Positions 52,437-64,000 of a DNA stretch of 64,000 nucleotides are shown here, one piece after another; position 1 is the first letter of the stretch; each line of letters starts with the position of its first letter. The stretch comes from Lichenostomus cassidix. Taxonomy: Eukaryota > Chordata > Aves > Passeriformes > Meliphagidae. Where the stretch lies: positions 59,222,491 through 59,286,490 of the forward strand of contig CM039182.1 of the NCBI GenBank assembly GCA_008360975.2. Reading direction: 5' to 3'. A program made the translations under genes and the position numbers. The notes under the pieces were generated by a model that saw nothing but the letters and a program-made list of their open reading frames with translations, was not told where the DNA came from and ran no database searches.

Positions 52437-55400
52437 CTTGCTGTACTTTTGGCTTTCCTTGCCCTGTCATCTGCACCCCAAACACCTCTGCACCTCCCCA
52501 TTTGTGAGACCCTTTCTGAGTTAAAGGCTGGAAGAGGAAAGAGAAGTGCCCACTCTTCTGCCTTTACCAAATAACATTATATGTGAAGGTCTAGCATAAG
52601 ATCTACTCTACACCATCTCTTCTCAGCAGCTGCTCTTTGTTTGAAGGGGGATTCATCCATCCCCAGACTTTTAATCTGGGACTGCAGTCAGCCTTCAAAA
52701 GCTGAACAGATAATCTTCAAGGAGTAATGTATCAAGGAGTATCGTAGCCTGCGCTCTACTGTGTTAGACAGAGGGCACCTTAAAAGAAAACTGAGTTGGA
52801 ACAAGGTTGTTTCCTCTTTCAGTTTTCCAGTATTTTATCCAGCAGCCCAGTGATCCCAGAACAGACATGGGAGGCAGCAAACCCAGGCTGCATTTCCATT
52901 CCATAGAGGAAAAGCAATTACCTCTCCCACTGCTGGCAACTGTGTGCTGCCTCTGTGCTGACTGTGACCCCCTTGCAGAGTCCACCTTGAGGCTTGCTAG
53001 TGAGGAGAGAAACAGCCCCAAGCCAGCACAACCACTTTAGCAGGAGGCACATGCCTGCACTTCCATTCCTTGGTCAGGGACTGTTTTCCTTCCAGGAATC
53101 AATCCTCGAATGAAAGAGCTAATTAAGCCTCAGGACAAGGACCCCAGGCTGCTCAAATCTTTCACACTTAGAAGCACATAACAGCAGGAATAGAGAATCC
53201 CTCTATTTCACTGAACTTTTTATCCAAGTAATTAGGCCATTTATCACAAGAGATACAGATTTGACCCCCTGCTGCACAAGTGCCAAATCTGCAGTCCCCA
53301 TGTTCTGGACATGTGCTCCAAATACTGTTTTTTCAGATATGCAGAGATGGCAGCAATATTAACTCCTCTAAGTCAGGGTTTGAAAATGAGACAGATAAAT
53401 GCCAAGACTCTGACTGAGAGCTCACCACAGTGGAAGCATCCAGAAAACATTCATTGCACTGAACCAGTCTCACAAAACAGCCCATTTTGTGGATTCCTGC
53501 AGTGCACAACCCTGAATGAGATTTATGCCTACCAAAAGCAGGCAACTTCTGTGGTTACCCAGAAGCAGAATGTAATGAACCTCAAATCTTTGTTGACACA
53601 ATATGTCTCCTGGTCTAGGTCATTCTAGAGTTAAATGGCTGCTGAGAAGGCTTCAACTTCAGATGCCTAACCACTGTCTCACTGCAGCTGTTTTCACATC
53701 TTATGCTGAGCCTTCACATATACTATTATTTTCTAGGTGTATCTAATATGTGCAATAGAAATTTGAACCTATAAATCACTTCACATTCAGATCCAAATTC
53801 TCCTCAAGAGCTTCTAATTGCTCTGCAGATAGCTTTTAACCTACAATGTACTTTTAATTATTGTTATGAAAGTAAAAATAATTTGAAAAGAAAGGCTCAG
53901 AGAAAATAGTGCTCACTTTCCAAGAAACATAGTTTTACTTGGAAGTAGGAATTGGAATGATTTGATAAGTGCATTAAAACATAACTATAATTCTTCTCCT
54001 TAGCTCTGAGATACTCCCATGGCTACTGCAAAAGCTTTATTGGCAGGTTCCAGTCAGCATCTTTATATATCTCCTAGGAGTTACTTCTGAAGGATAATTT
54101 ATGCTCCCTTTCTGGTGGCAAAAGCATTTGTTTGCATGGTACGATGTGTCATTTGGTATTTGAGTCCACAGTACAAATATTCGAGACAGATATGTTTCCA
54201 AATACAGGTGCAATTTGCTGTAGGAATGTCTACAGGGAAGATGCATTAATGGCTTGTTCCATATCATACTATAAATTCAATTGATTGATGTACAAAAACA
54301 TATTAGGTCTCTTTCAGTAGTTCATTCATCCTTAAAATAAGTCCATCCACCACTGTGTTCCGAGATCATGCTGAAAACACAGCATATCTCTGAAGGATAA
54401 TAGCAGCAGTCTTAATGAATTAAAGTGGAGATGTTTCCAGGGTATTTTGGAGGAAGATAGTGTTGCTGTACATTCAAAGGAAAAGTGTACAGTAGGAGCT
54501 CCAGAGAGTCAAATGCACATGCTTGGGAACAAAAGCATTTAATCCACCTCTTAGTTTTCCTTCACCCTCACATATTTCCTTACCAGACTGAAAAACTGTC
54601 TCCAGCTGGACCTGTTCTTTTCTCTAGAACCCTCGAGTGACTAACTTTGAGCAATTAAAGGGTCTGTGATCAGATGGTCTTTTCTCACCCCTGCCCCCAT
54701 AGCCATGGGACTTCTGAAACCGGACAGCCACGACAGGACCCACACAACTGATGCCTCATGTGCCCCTGGGAGAGAAGATTTCATTTAAGTGTTTTTTCCA
54801 GAACAGCTTGTACAACAAATAGCTTTTAGCATATACAATTTGCAAAGTTGCCAGTTTATCATGAATAGAGCTATTTGTAGTCTAGTCATATCATAAAATC
54901 TTGTTAAAAGAAACAACACAAAGAGACTGCTCACTTTTCAGTTATGGCGCTTTTGAATTAATTTGAATCCAGATTGCCTCATGAGTATTGTTTGTTCCAA
55001 TATGAAACAGTTTATGGTGATAAATTGCAGCAGCATCACTTGAGAGCTGCCTGGTACAGTGTACTGCAGCAGAAGTTGAGTCAGCTTTCATACTGAGTAT
55101 ATACTGAAGCTACAGCGCACCCAGGCTTTGTGGTTTGGAGGAAAGGTAACTGAGAAAGTCAGCGAAACCAGTGTATTTGTGGTACATGCAGGTATTGGAA
55201 AAAGTCAGGGCTTTTAGGGGCATAACCAACCAAACCAAGCAGTGAAAATATAGTTACCTACCTCCCATCTGAACCCTCCTGTCCCACTCAGCCAGATACT
55301 TAACACTCAGAACTAACATCTACAAAGACTGACATTGGGCTATTTTAGCCACACTTTCAGTGCTAAGCCATTTAATGCATATGAATTTTTCTTCTAGCTC

Positions 55401-55849
55401 TAAATTTACTATTACAGCAGAAGTTAGAGTCAAATCTCATTAGTTAAGATCTCAGTAATCTGCGGAGTAATGACAAAACATTTCTGCATCCTCTCAGTTA
55501 TAACCTTAATTAAGACTAAGCAGGGTGTGTTGCATAACATATCGCCCTGTGAATGCGTGCTCTCTTGTAAGCCATCATGGGCCTGATTCAGAGAGGGAGA
55601 AAACATTTGTCCTTCCCACCAAAATCATCAGGGATTCAAGAAGGGATTCCTTGCTCCTCCATTGGACCAGCTCCCTACTGCTGTGCAATTCAGTACCTTG
55701 AAGATTTTCTGGAGTCACTGAGAGGAAGAGACAGCAGTTCCCCAACTCAGACAAACATACTGATATCTATAGCCTTATGACAAGTATTCAAGGTCTTTCC
55801 TAGTGCTGCTAGACCCCATCATAGGGCACAAGAGTCACAGCTGTTACCT

Positions 55850-56040
55850 CACACTTAAAATATTTTTTCACATTTAATGAAATTAATGAATTTGATGAGG
55901 CACTATGCCAAATTAATCTCTAGTGCCCTTCCATCACATGCAACTGAGTTAAACAGGGATTAATTGAGGCCCATGCAATTACCTCTTAATTAACCCTGAA
56001 GGGTTGGGATTAACCCTGCTGTTCAGGGTTAGGTACGATT
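55850..56040. promoter_or_regulatory. Candidate homeodomain-rich regulatory block
   Basis: Dense TAAT/ATTA words: AATTAATGAATTTGATG, CAAATTAATCTC, GGATTAATTGAGG, GCAATTACC and CTTAATTAACCC. Two small inverted repeats follow: AACCCT-GA-AGGGTT at 55992-56005, and an 8-bp perfect stem TAACCCTG/CAGGGTTA at 56011-56018 and 56024-56031 with a 5-base loop. No tandem repeat explains the clustering. Function is inferred from motif density only. Confidence 0.35.
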
Positions 56041-57257
56041 GTGTTTGTCATGGGAACTCCTATACCATGGGTATTGGAAAGTTAAAAACATTGACCAAAA
56101 TGTCTGTGCCAAAACACATTTGGGGAATGAAGCAGATGGCTCTTGCTCTCTTGCCCTCAGCATATTTTGCAGGATTCTGGTGGCTGCTCCTACTAGAAGG
56201 AAAAATCAAGGGTGCAACCAGTTCCTCCGAACTCATCTATTAACATAAAGCCCTGAATACATGCACAGCAGGAAGGCAGGCAGCAGGATACAGTCCCTTT
56301 CCTTCCACTTCCAAGCATCTTTTCAAAGACTGCCCTACTCAGAATCTTGCTGTAGGCTTTTCTCAAAAATTGTAAGAAGGTTTTACTCCTGGGCTTGGTT
56401 TCCTAGCTGCATTTTCTCTCTGTTATTTTGAGTATGCCTACACTGCAATCTGGGACAGGTAAGCAGAAGTGCTGGAATTGGCAAGGATACTGAGCAGAAG
56501 CAGCATTCAGCAGACCATTACCTACATTTCCACCTGCCTGCAGAAGCTACTATTTGCAAAGATCAAAGCTGATCAACTACTGACATGCAGCTTAGACTTG
56601 GCGATCTGCAGGGACTCCAACACACATGCACTTTTCTCCCACTCTTCTGTCCTCCTGCATACATAGGGATACATAGAGATAAATTGTTCCTTCACCCATT
56701 TGATGTCTATTCAGGGACTCAAGAAACAGCCTTCAACCTCACAAGGCCATTCCTGTGTTATCCACAGTCAAATCTTCAAGTAGCGTCTTTCTCTTGGGGT
56801 GCTGATCATGAAACTGGAAGGTATTTGTCCATCATTTGATCTGAACAAAAGGAGCTGTTGTGGCAAAGAGTTTCAATAACGCAACAGGACTGGCCAGTAT
56901 CCAGCAGAACCCTGTGCACAAGTTGCCATAGGATGCTGTGTATGTCATTCCTACATATTTCACACTAATTATGACTATAGTAGAGGTTTACAAACAACAC
57001 TTAATGAAATGGATGTTTAAATCAAGACTGTTGTACTAAGCAAGTACTCATCATGTCTATCCTGCAGTTGGTACTGTAAGGCTCTGCAAATTAAAAAAAC
57101 CCACATTTTGTTAATGTGAAGAAGAAACAGAAAACATTAAACCTCTCATCCTCCTCTTTTGTGGAGAGCTTGTCTTTTGACTTACATCTTGAAACAAGTA
57201 GAAAAGCAGACTCTGGAGCTCAAATGCATCTCCTTAGAGATCCAAGATTAAGAAGTC

Positions 57258-57280
57258 AAAAAAAAAAAAAAAAAAAAAAA
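57258..57280 (+). repeat. Poly-A tract (23 A)
   Basis: Pure A run. No poly(A) signal in the normal position and no recognisable gene or LINE body precedes it, so a processed pseudogene is not supported. Confidence 0.95.
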
Positions 57281-58760
57281 GAGCACTCCCTACCAGATCT
57301 TATCCAGCAATCAGCTCTTCAACCAGATACCACTCCCTTTCAAACCATCAGCCCAGACTAAAATAATCTGGTTTATTTGTGTGAGAACACCTAGTGGGAC
57401 CACTGGTATTTCTTTAATGTGCAGCCAGAGGAACATGTCTCTCTGACTGAGAACTGCGGGTTTGCGTTTTTCTTTAAATTATGAAAATACCCAGGAAAAT
57501 GGAATTTGTGCTACATTGTGTTAAAAGAGGCCAAGAAAAATCTTGGTAAGGATATGACTAAACAGACAATGGGAAGGAAGTGGGAGACAAACCAGTCCTT
57601 TTAGGCTGCCCTGTCTCTATTTCAACTTTTAAAGTTATAGCAACAGCAACTTAACATATTCCCATCTTTTCCCAGGATGAAGCAGCTACAGCATGCCTCT
57701 TATTAAATTACAACACCCAACGCAGAGAAGCACAGTTTAACTCAAAGGTTTGCTACAGCATCCTGCAACAGTTGGTGAAACTGCTCAATTTAGAGTTCTT
57801 GACGACCCAAGTTCAAGAGTAACAATTTGAACTCTCATTGCCAAATATATTAACACCTATGGAAAATGAACACAACTTGACAAAATGCTTTTGTGCAGCT
57901 GAACTGTTATCAGCATGTAAAGGATATCAAGAATATATTATCATGTTGACTCTGGGTCATGCCAGACTCATTTCAGACTTCAATGGAAATAGTTTTGCAT
58001 GATACAAAGGCATCAAAATATGATTAAAATGCACCACACATCTTACTGTCTTAGAGATCAATGCATACATGAAGTCTGAAACATGCTAAGGAGGTTTTTC
58101 CTCAACAATTTTAATCATCCATAGTAACTACTGATATGTGGTAATTCTAAACCGTACTGACAAATGTTTAAAAAAAACTTCTCTTATAAAGTATGCAAAG
58201 CATCACAAAGAAAAATAAAAAGTGTATTTTGCATTTGCTTGCAGAAGCGATTTATAAACCATATCCATATGAGCAGTAAATAAATATCCTCTTTTGCCAA
58301 CATGAATTTGCCACCCCCAATTCAGCTGGCAAAATTTTTGCTGACAAAACCAGTGAAAACTACACCCACCAGCAGGGAGCTGAAAATTAGCAGTGTCTTT
58401 TTACTACAATATTTTACTACCTTTGGTGTCTTATATTGCAAAAGTGCTGATAATAAAGCTGTTATATTTTCTATTTTAGACTAAGAAACAACATGAAAAA
58501 AGCAATGAATTTTTTCCCTGAAAATAGCAGGCTTGGGGAGGCAATAGAAATATATATACAGATACAGAAAAGCTTCATATCCTTCATTCAGTGTAGAGAA
58601 CTAGGGCTTATTTTTTAAAACTGTTTTTATGAAAGAAGAAATTGATTCACCTCACTGGAGGATTTAAACATGTAGGTGAACATCAATGGTCTTTGTGCTC
58701 TTGAAATAGTTTATTAGGTTTTCCAATGCTCTTTCAGTGCAAATATATATATTTCTTTTT

Positions 58761-58801
58761 CCAAAAAAACCAAAAAAACAAAACCAAACCAAACCCCAAA
58801 C
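58761..58801 (+). repeat. A/C-rich low-complexity tract
   Basis: Units of CCAAA and CAAAA repeat irregularly over about 40 bases. Confidence 0.85.
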
Positions 58802-60498
58802 AGCTTATCCTAGCAAACATGGACTATACAGACCACAGGTTAAATACTTTTGCACTGTTCCTGGCCTTCATTTGGCAAAAAAGTCTCAGCCATTTCTAAG
58901 CCCTTGACTTTGCTCTACACATCTCAGCCAATGCATTCATTCCCTCTGGCAAAAGATACTAAAGAACCAAGAAACATTAAAAAAAAAGGCGAAAATAAAT
59001 AATGACAATATGTAATTTCCTGTAGTCACAGCTACCCATTTTTCCCCATTAATCTCTTTACTAAGACAGTTCCGCAAAGGAGCTGGGTGAGGTAGTCAAG
59101 GTTTAGACCGAGAACTTGTCAGCTTCCTTCACTGTTGCATGGACACACACACAGATTCTCTTACTCAAGAAACAGGGGAAGCTTTGAAATAATGCAGGCA
59201 ATTTGCTTCCTAGAATTTCCAAGTTATGCTGGAAGGTGAGGAAAGCTTGACCAGGAACACCTAAATGCTGTTTACAGTATTGTAATTGAAGTAAAGGAGG
59301 GGAAAAAAAAAAAAAAACCAGAAGAAAAAAACCCAGCAATTAAATAGGAACTGTTGAGCTGTATCAGTCCATCAGTCTATCTGGTTTGGTGACCCACCTT
59401 TCCCAGGCTGTATTGGTCAAGAAGCGTATTCTGTCAGAGAGAAAACAACAGATGCTTACAGGGTTAAAGAAATGATGTAGATATAAATCCAAATGCAAAA
59501 TAGCTGCTTTGGGGCTAGAGTCATGTGGTCTTATAAACTTGAAAGAATTAGATCAGAAAAGGTATATTAGAGTGAAAAAAAATCCACTATAAACCAAAAT
59601 CAGGTAGCAAAATAATTTTCTCTCACTTAAGCCAGCCCTTTCTATTGCACTGCTATCCTATTAACCATTCAACAAACACTGTTGATTGAGTGTAGTGCCT
59701 AGAGCAGAAATAGGAACACAGAATTTAATACTGCGTAATGGACCATGCTACATAAGTTGATATCATGATCACAGCACCAATCAAATCAGGGGCCTTGGGA
59801 CCAACCTTCCATTGCCCTTCACCGGTCTAGGTAGAGATAGGGAAGAGAAGTGCTTAGGCTACACTATGTACTTCCCAGCACAAGCATTAGGGACACACAG
59901 CCTTGTAGGGAAAGCTGACTCTATTTTGTTCTCCCCAAACCCCAGGGATGGTGCATTTGCAATTACTTTCTTCTCAACTTTTCCCTGCTCAAAACTATCC
60001 TTTAATTTTTAGTTACCCTGCCATCCTGTTCTCCCACAATACCAGCATAATTACCAGCATCCAAATCACCATCATGCAGTAACATGGACTCTCAGTAAGA
60101 GTTGTATGAAATACTAACACATAAGGAATAAGAAATTCAGACTAAATGGGTACAGGTAGAAGGGGGAAGGGAGAAACTACCAGCTCTGAGGTAAGAAGCA
60201 AATTTAGTAATGTAAATCCCATATTCATTTATTACGCTTCTTATTTGAGTCTTTGGCAAAACCATATAGCAAACATCACTCAAATTAAAATGCACAAGTT
60301 ATATAACTCTGAAATAATAAAAATAATAAAGCAAGAGGCATAATATGCCACATCCAGGGGCTTTGGATTACATTTTATTGTAATTGTTACTAAGCACAAC
60401 CCATTTGCAAAATGATTGAACAATTCTCATACTCAAACCTTTAGCAAACACATAGACCATGAGAGAAGAGAGTAGCTCTTAAAACCCCTACTCGCTAC

Positions 60499-60760
60499 TG
60501 TGACCAGCACAGGTCTTTCTCGTGAGAACATTTTGCTGTGTTTTATAAACAAAGATAAAGTTTGGATGTTTTTGCAAACAGGGTCTCAAGATTTGGGCAG
60601 TTCAGGCCTGGCCAATTAGGCCTAGGGGGAGGTTTTTGACTGACCAATCTGGGTGACCTGTGAAAAGTCTATATATATGGAAATTAAAATAATAAAGCTC
60701 TCTCTTTTCTTGCCTGAGAACCTGGGTTTCTACTTCTCTGCTAGCGGCTCAACAGCGACA
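60499..60760 (+). mobile_element. Short solo LTR, copy 2 (same family as 52170-52430)
   Basis: 262 bp in plus orientation, starting TGTGACCAGCACAGG and ending AACAGCGACA. It has a TATATATATGG promoter-like box at about 60669-60680 and AATAAAGC at 60691-60698. It aligns end to end with the minus-strand copy at 52170-52430. The flanks are less clean: CGCTAC before and CCCCTAC after, a match only with a one-base shift and one mismatch. An exact CCCCTACT also occurs at 60485-60492 and 60761-60768. The promoter box could still be active and would fire rightward. No viral coding sequence follows. Confidence 0.88.
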
Positions 60761-62439
60761 CCCCTACTTTCAGGCAAAAAATTGTGCAACAGAACTTCAA
60801 ATGTTTTGTATGGTACATGCAACCCAGCTGTCCAACTTGAGGATCAATCAGGAGAGCATCCATCCACCCTCACCATCCTGAGACTTTGCCCTCAGCTTGA
60901 CCACTACAGAAGTAAAACAAGGGGCCTAAAGCTGCACTGCTATAAACTACAGTTGGAAAGCAAGAAGTGGTCTCAAGTACACTTCCAAGCTGCTTCCTTC
61001 TCTCACTGCCTGTTGGGTAACCTCGAGGAACACCTACTTGATTGACAAACATCCAAGGCTACACAGGCAGAGAAATCGCTTTGCCTTAACGATTCTCACT
61101 GCTAGGACAGTGAACTGCTTAGTCCTGGTCTGGATTGAGGTAATTCACTGCATTCAGAGAGGTGCAACTTCATGCTTGAGGGATGCCTCTGTAAATCAGA
61201 ATGAAATAAGCCAACGATGCCTACACAAGTGAGCAGCAGCTGAGTAGGGGCTGTCAGAAACACTGTTTCTGGATTCAGACGGCTCAAGCTAGGAATGCTT
61301 TTCCAGAGAAAACATCACAGAGGAAAGCACATGTATAATAAAACTACAAAGAAAATCCTCTACTCCTGCATTTGGCCAAGGCAACAGCAGATTTCCCTGT
61401 GCCAGTTCAGGCATACCTGCTATGTCCAAGAGATGAAGAGCAAGTCTGACTCTAGCTTTGCCAATAATGAATTACTGCATTTTTGCCATTTTCATTTGGT
61501 GTCTGCTAAAAGCTGGAACAAGTGTCCCAACTCTACAGTGACATGCTGTGGAGTCATGTAAGATTGTGGCAAACACATAAAAGTGGGCCGTACTAATTGA
61601 ATCAAAAGAAACAGAAACGGAGGAAAACAAAGTCCTGTGTGATAAACGTTGGTCCTTTGCTCCTCTAGCTTCTGTAATGGATGAAAATTAGGGTGGGCTG
61701 TTTAGCTGGATTTCAGCTAAACATATTAGAGATTTGTTAAATCTGTCCATTACTGCCTAAGAATATTCTCGCAAACCTACTGGGTCTATCAAGTATAAGC
61801 GGAAAAGATTGGCTGTGCATGCATTTAATTCCTCTCTTGAGCTGCTGTGTGCTGGTGGTAATTTCATAGGAAATCACAGAAGAGAAAGCACAAAGACAGT
61901 AAAGGTATCAGGCATTTAGGGCTGTGGAGGGACAAAGATGGAGAAACTATATAAAAATATTGCATCCCATAGAATGAAAAAATATTTTTAATGTTGTATA
62001 TGCATCTTCTCATGTATAACATGAAAAGTTATACAAATACCAGCAGGTTTGTGAAGGAAGCTGAAAGGGAGGCAAACATCACATTCCTTTACAAACAGTC
62101 ATTAGGGAACAGAGCTAAAGCCAACACAGACACTGACTGGCCAAGGTACTATGATTTTTGAAGTGTGAAGGGAGGAGTTTGGATTGCTCAAGAATCTTTC
62201 CTTTCTAAATTGAAAAACAGAGATGATGGGGAAAAGGCAGAACAGTAAAGTAGCAGCTATTTTATTCTTGTTATTTTATTTTACTGTGTTAAAGTCCGAC
62301 TGGGGAGTTAAGGACAGTCTGAAAACAATTGGCAACATTTCTTGACACTAAGCCCAGTAAGAACTGCCCCTCCCATAGCCCAGGGAGGAATGCAACCTGT
62401 TTACACTTGAATTTCTCCAATAGCCAAGCCTTTTACTGT
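60761..62439. other. Non-coding DNA, no gene recognised
   Basis: A 130-codon frame begins inside the LTR at 60653 and ends at 61045, beyond it. It has no domain and starts in repeat sequence, so I treat it as chance. The rest is unique AT-rich DNA. Confidence 0.5.
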
Positions 62440-62800
62440 ACTTGTAGCTCATTAACATCACACCACCTTTCTAATGTCCTTCACAACTAAACAGCATAAA
62501 CCTACCCCTAATTCTGGCATCTGCCTGACAAACCAGAGGCTGCAGAGCCTTCTTGCCGCCCTGCTCTGGGCTGCTCCCCCTCTCCCCTCCTCCATCTGAG
62601 GCAGATCCTGTGCAGTCATTAAATTCCAGCCTTATCTATTCCCAATTACACATGGATTAAACTCAATGTAGCAGGTTTATTACATGTGCAAATCCACTGC
62701 TGTTTAATCTTGCCAGTGCTGTGTTTGGTTTTGATATATTCTGACTGGCTTGCCTCTCAGCAGAAGGCTGAAGAATATTAAACACTTCGATGCACAGTTA
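62440..62800. promoter_or_regulatory. Candidate conserved non-coding element
   Basis: A repeat-free block of mixed GC-rich and AT-rich parts. It carries CAGTCATTAAATTCC, CTTATCTATTCCCAATTACA (GATA-like plus homeodomain-like), CATGGATTAAACTC, ATGTGCAAATCC (octamer-like) and CTGTTTAATCTTGCC. Such mixtures are typical of developmental enhancers, but no direct evidence of conservation is available here. Confidence 0.35.
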
Positions 62801-64000
62801 CTCACACACACTTTCACGTGTGTTATTTATTTGTGCTGTGTGACTTCTATTAAAAGCAAGTATTTCCAAATCATACAGCGTGGACGAAACCACAGCAAGA
62901 AGGAGCTGCAAGGAAGAGGAGCAAAAATGCTTCAGAAATATGAAGTGATTTAGGCCTGCTGCGTTGGGAGACATCAGCCCAAGATGTCAGACCATAGGAA
63001 AACAAGCAAGAAAACCTCCAGACTGTCACCTTTCAAGCTGTTTGCTCAAACAGTATTGCAACCCACAGATATGCTACCCACTAACACCCAAGCACTGATG
63101 CAGTACATGCAACAAAGCAGAACAATGACAGGAGAGATCCAGAGACTCTTTGTGACACTCTGTTATGTCACTAGGGTTGCAATCTCACGTAATTAGCTAC
63201 AGAGTAAAGAACACTTTGCTAACATCCTCTAACTCAGCTCATGATCAGCTGATGAACTGACTCTTCTTCATGCCCTACAGCAGGGCCAAAATCTGTGCTC
63301 ACATGCTGAATAAGGCTTACCTCCCTTCTGGTTCCTGTAGCTTTTATGAGGTCAGTGTCAAATTCAACTGTTAATTGATCTTCCCTTCTGCCAGAGAAGA
63401 GTCTCGAGCACTATTTAGGAATTTCTGCTAAGTGCAGAAGGGGGTTTCCCCTTCAACCAGTCTCACCTCCACTGCAAAAGAAAGTCATCATAGGATTCAA
63501 CATTCTTTCCTCATTTTCTTATGCAAGGTTTTATAATACACAATCAAATCTGATGTAAAACTTGACCTTTCACCTTTCTCATTCTCATTTCCCTGCAAAG
63601 GAGTCCTTCTCTTGCCAATGTTAGATCCTGATTCTCCAAACATATATTCTGCCCATACCCCATGGCACATGCAGAGTGCTGTTGGCATTACTGGCTTTAC
63701 CTAGAGACATTGGGCATGCACTAGAATAAATACAAACAATAGGCAGCGGCCTTTGGGATAATATTAGCAAGATAAAGTGAACATGCTTACTGAAAAGTAT
63801 CTCTTCTTTAAGATAGGTAGGACATGCTAATGGTTTTTTGCCTATACTTATTTCTTATAGTTCCTGTGTTAGAACAATTTTTAAACTATTTTTTTTATGG
63901 TTGAAGGTGAGGATAGCTGACCTTGATGCTTGCAAGACCTATACAGATTCCTGCTTCACTGTAAAACCTACCAAAAGACCTTTTCTGGCCTTCAGCAGCT
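62801..64000. other. Non-coding DNA, no gene recognised
   Basis: Unique sequence with short frames only (70 codons or fewer). A 10-bp palindrome ATCAGCTGAT lies near 63245-63254. No repeat family recognised up to the window end. Confidence 0.5.

Larger units (their letters stand above)
52437..60498. other. Non-coding DNA, no gene recognised
   Basis: Includes a homeodomain-word-rich stretch at 55850-56040, a pure A run of 23 at 57258-57280, and an A/C-rich tract at 58761-58801. Chance open frames only (105 codons at most). Confidence 0.5.

Noticed and set aside
57240..57285. Possible processed pseudogene tail (A23)
   Set aside because: No upstream gene-like sequence, poly(A) signal or target duplication could be found.
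52170..60760. A full-length provirus between the two short LTRs
   Set aside because: The LTRs are inverted relative to each other and no gag, pol or env-like sequence lies between them.
60653..61045. 130-codon open frame (plus)
   Set aside because: Starts inside an LTR and has no domain. Most likely chance.

Overview
This window reads as non-coding nuclear DNA from a bird, most probably a passerine. The main evidence is the repeats. There is an antisense CR1 LINE with both its 3' tail and a reverse-transcriptase fragment. There is a tRNA-headed SINE with a CR1-like tail, of the kind reported from passerines (TguSINE1-like). There are also several avian-type ERV LTRs. The DNA is AT-rich with long homopolymer tracts. 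I find no bacterial, phage, plasmid or CRISPR features, and no structural RNA gene. The repeat family assignments rest on remembered consensus sequences, not on a search.

No protein-coding gene can be supported. All open frames are short (193 codons at most), none has a recognisable protein domain, and the longest ones fall in repeats or simple sequence. The one real trace of coding ancestry is a decayed CR1 reverse-transcriptase fragment on the minus strand, near 38517-38571 and 39151-39370. The window is therefore an intergenic desert or a very long intron; the sequence alone cannot say which.

Layout. 1-12.4 kb is AT-rich unique sequence with a TAA microsatellite. 12.4-13.7 kb holds two LTRs: an ERVK-like solo LTR (minus) with a perfect 6-bp target duplication, then an internally deleted ERVL-like LTR (plus) with about 45-bp subrepeats. 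13.7-23.6 kb is unique sequence containing a candidate conserved block at 20.35-21.1 kb. A SINE lies at 23.6 kb. 23.8-38 kb is mostly unique, with G/T-rich and A/C-rich tracts and another candidate regulatory block at 33.75-34.2 kb. 38.0-39.4 kb is the CR1 copy, split by a plus-strand ERVL solo LTR that has its own target duplication, so the order of insertion can be read directly. 42.9-44.2 kb is a long minus-strand LTR. A related pair of about 120-bp segments sits at 45.6 and 46.4 kb. Two short LTRs of one family lie in opposite orientation at 52.2 and 60.5 kb. The rest is AT-rich sequence with scattered homeodomain-motif clusters.

Recognised transposable elements cover roughly 4.5 kb of the 64 kb. 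If the window works at all, it is probably as cis-regulatory DNA: several stretches carry dense TAAT, TGACAG, octamer and similar motifs and resemble the conserved non-coding elements of gene deserts around developmental genes. That is inference and needs a cross-species alignment. I did not find an undescribed genetic system; the best-supported discoveries are the dated, nested and paired retroelement insertions.
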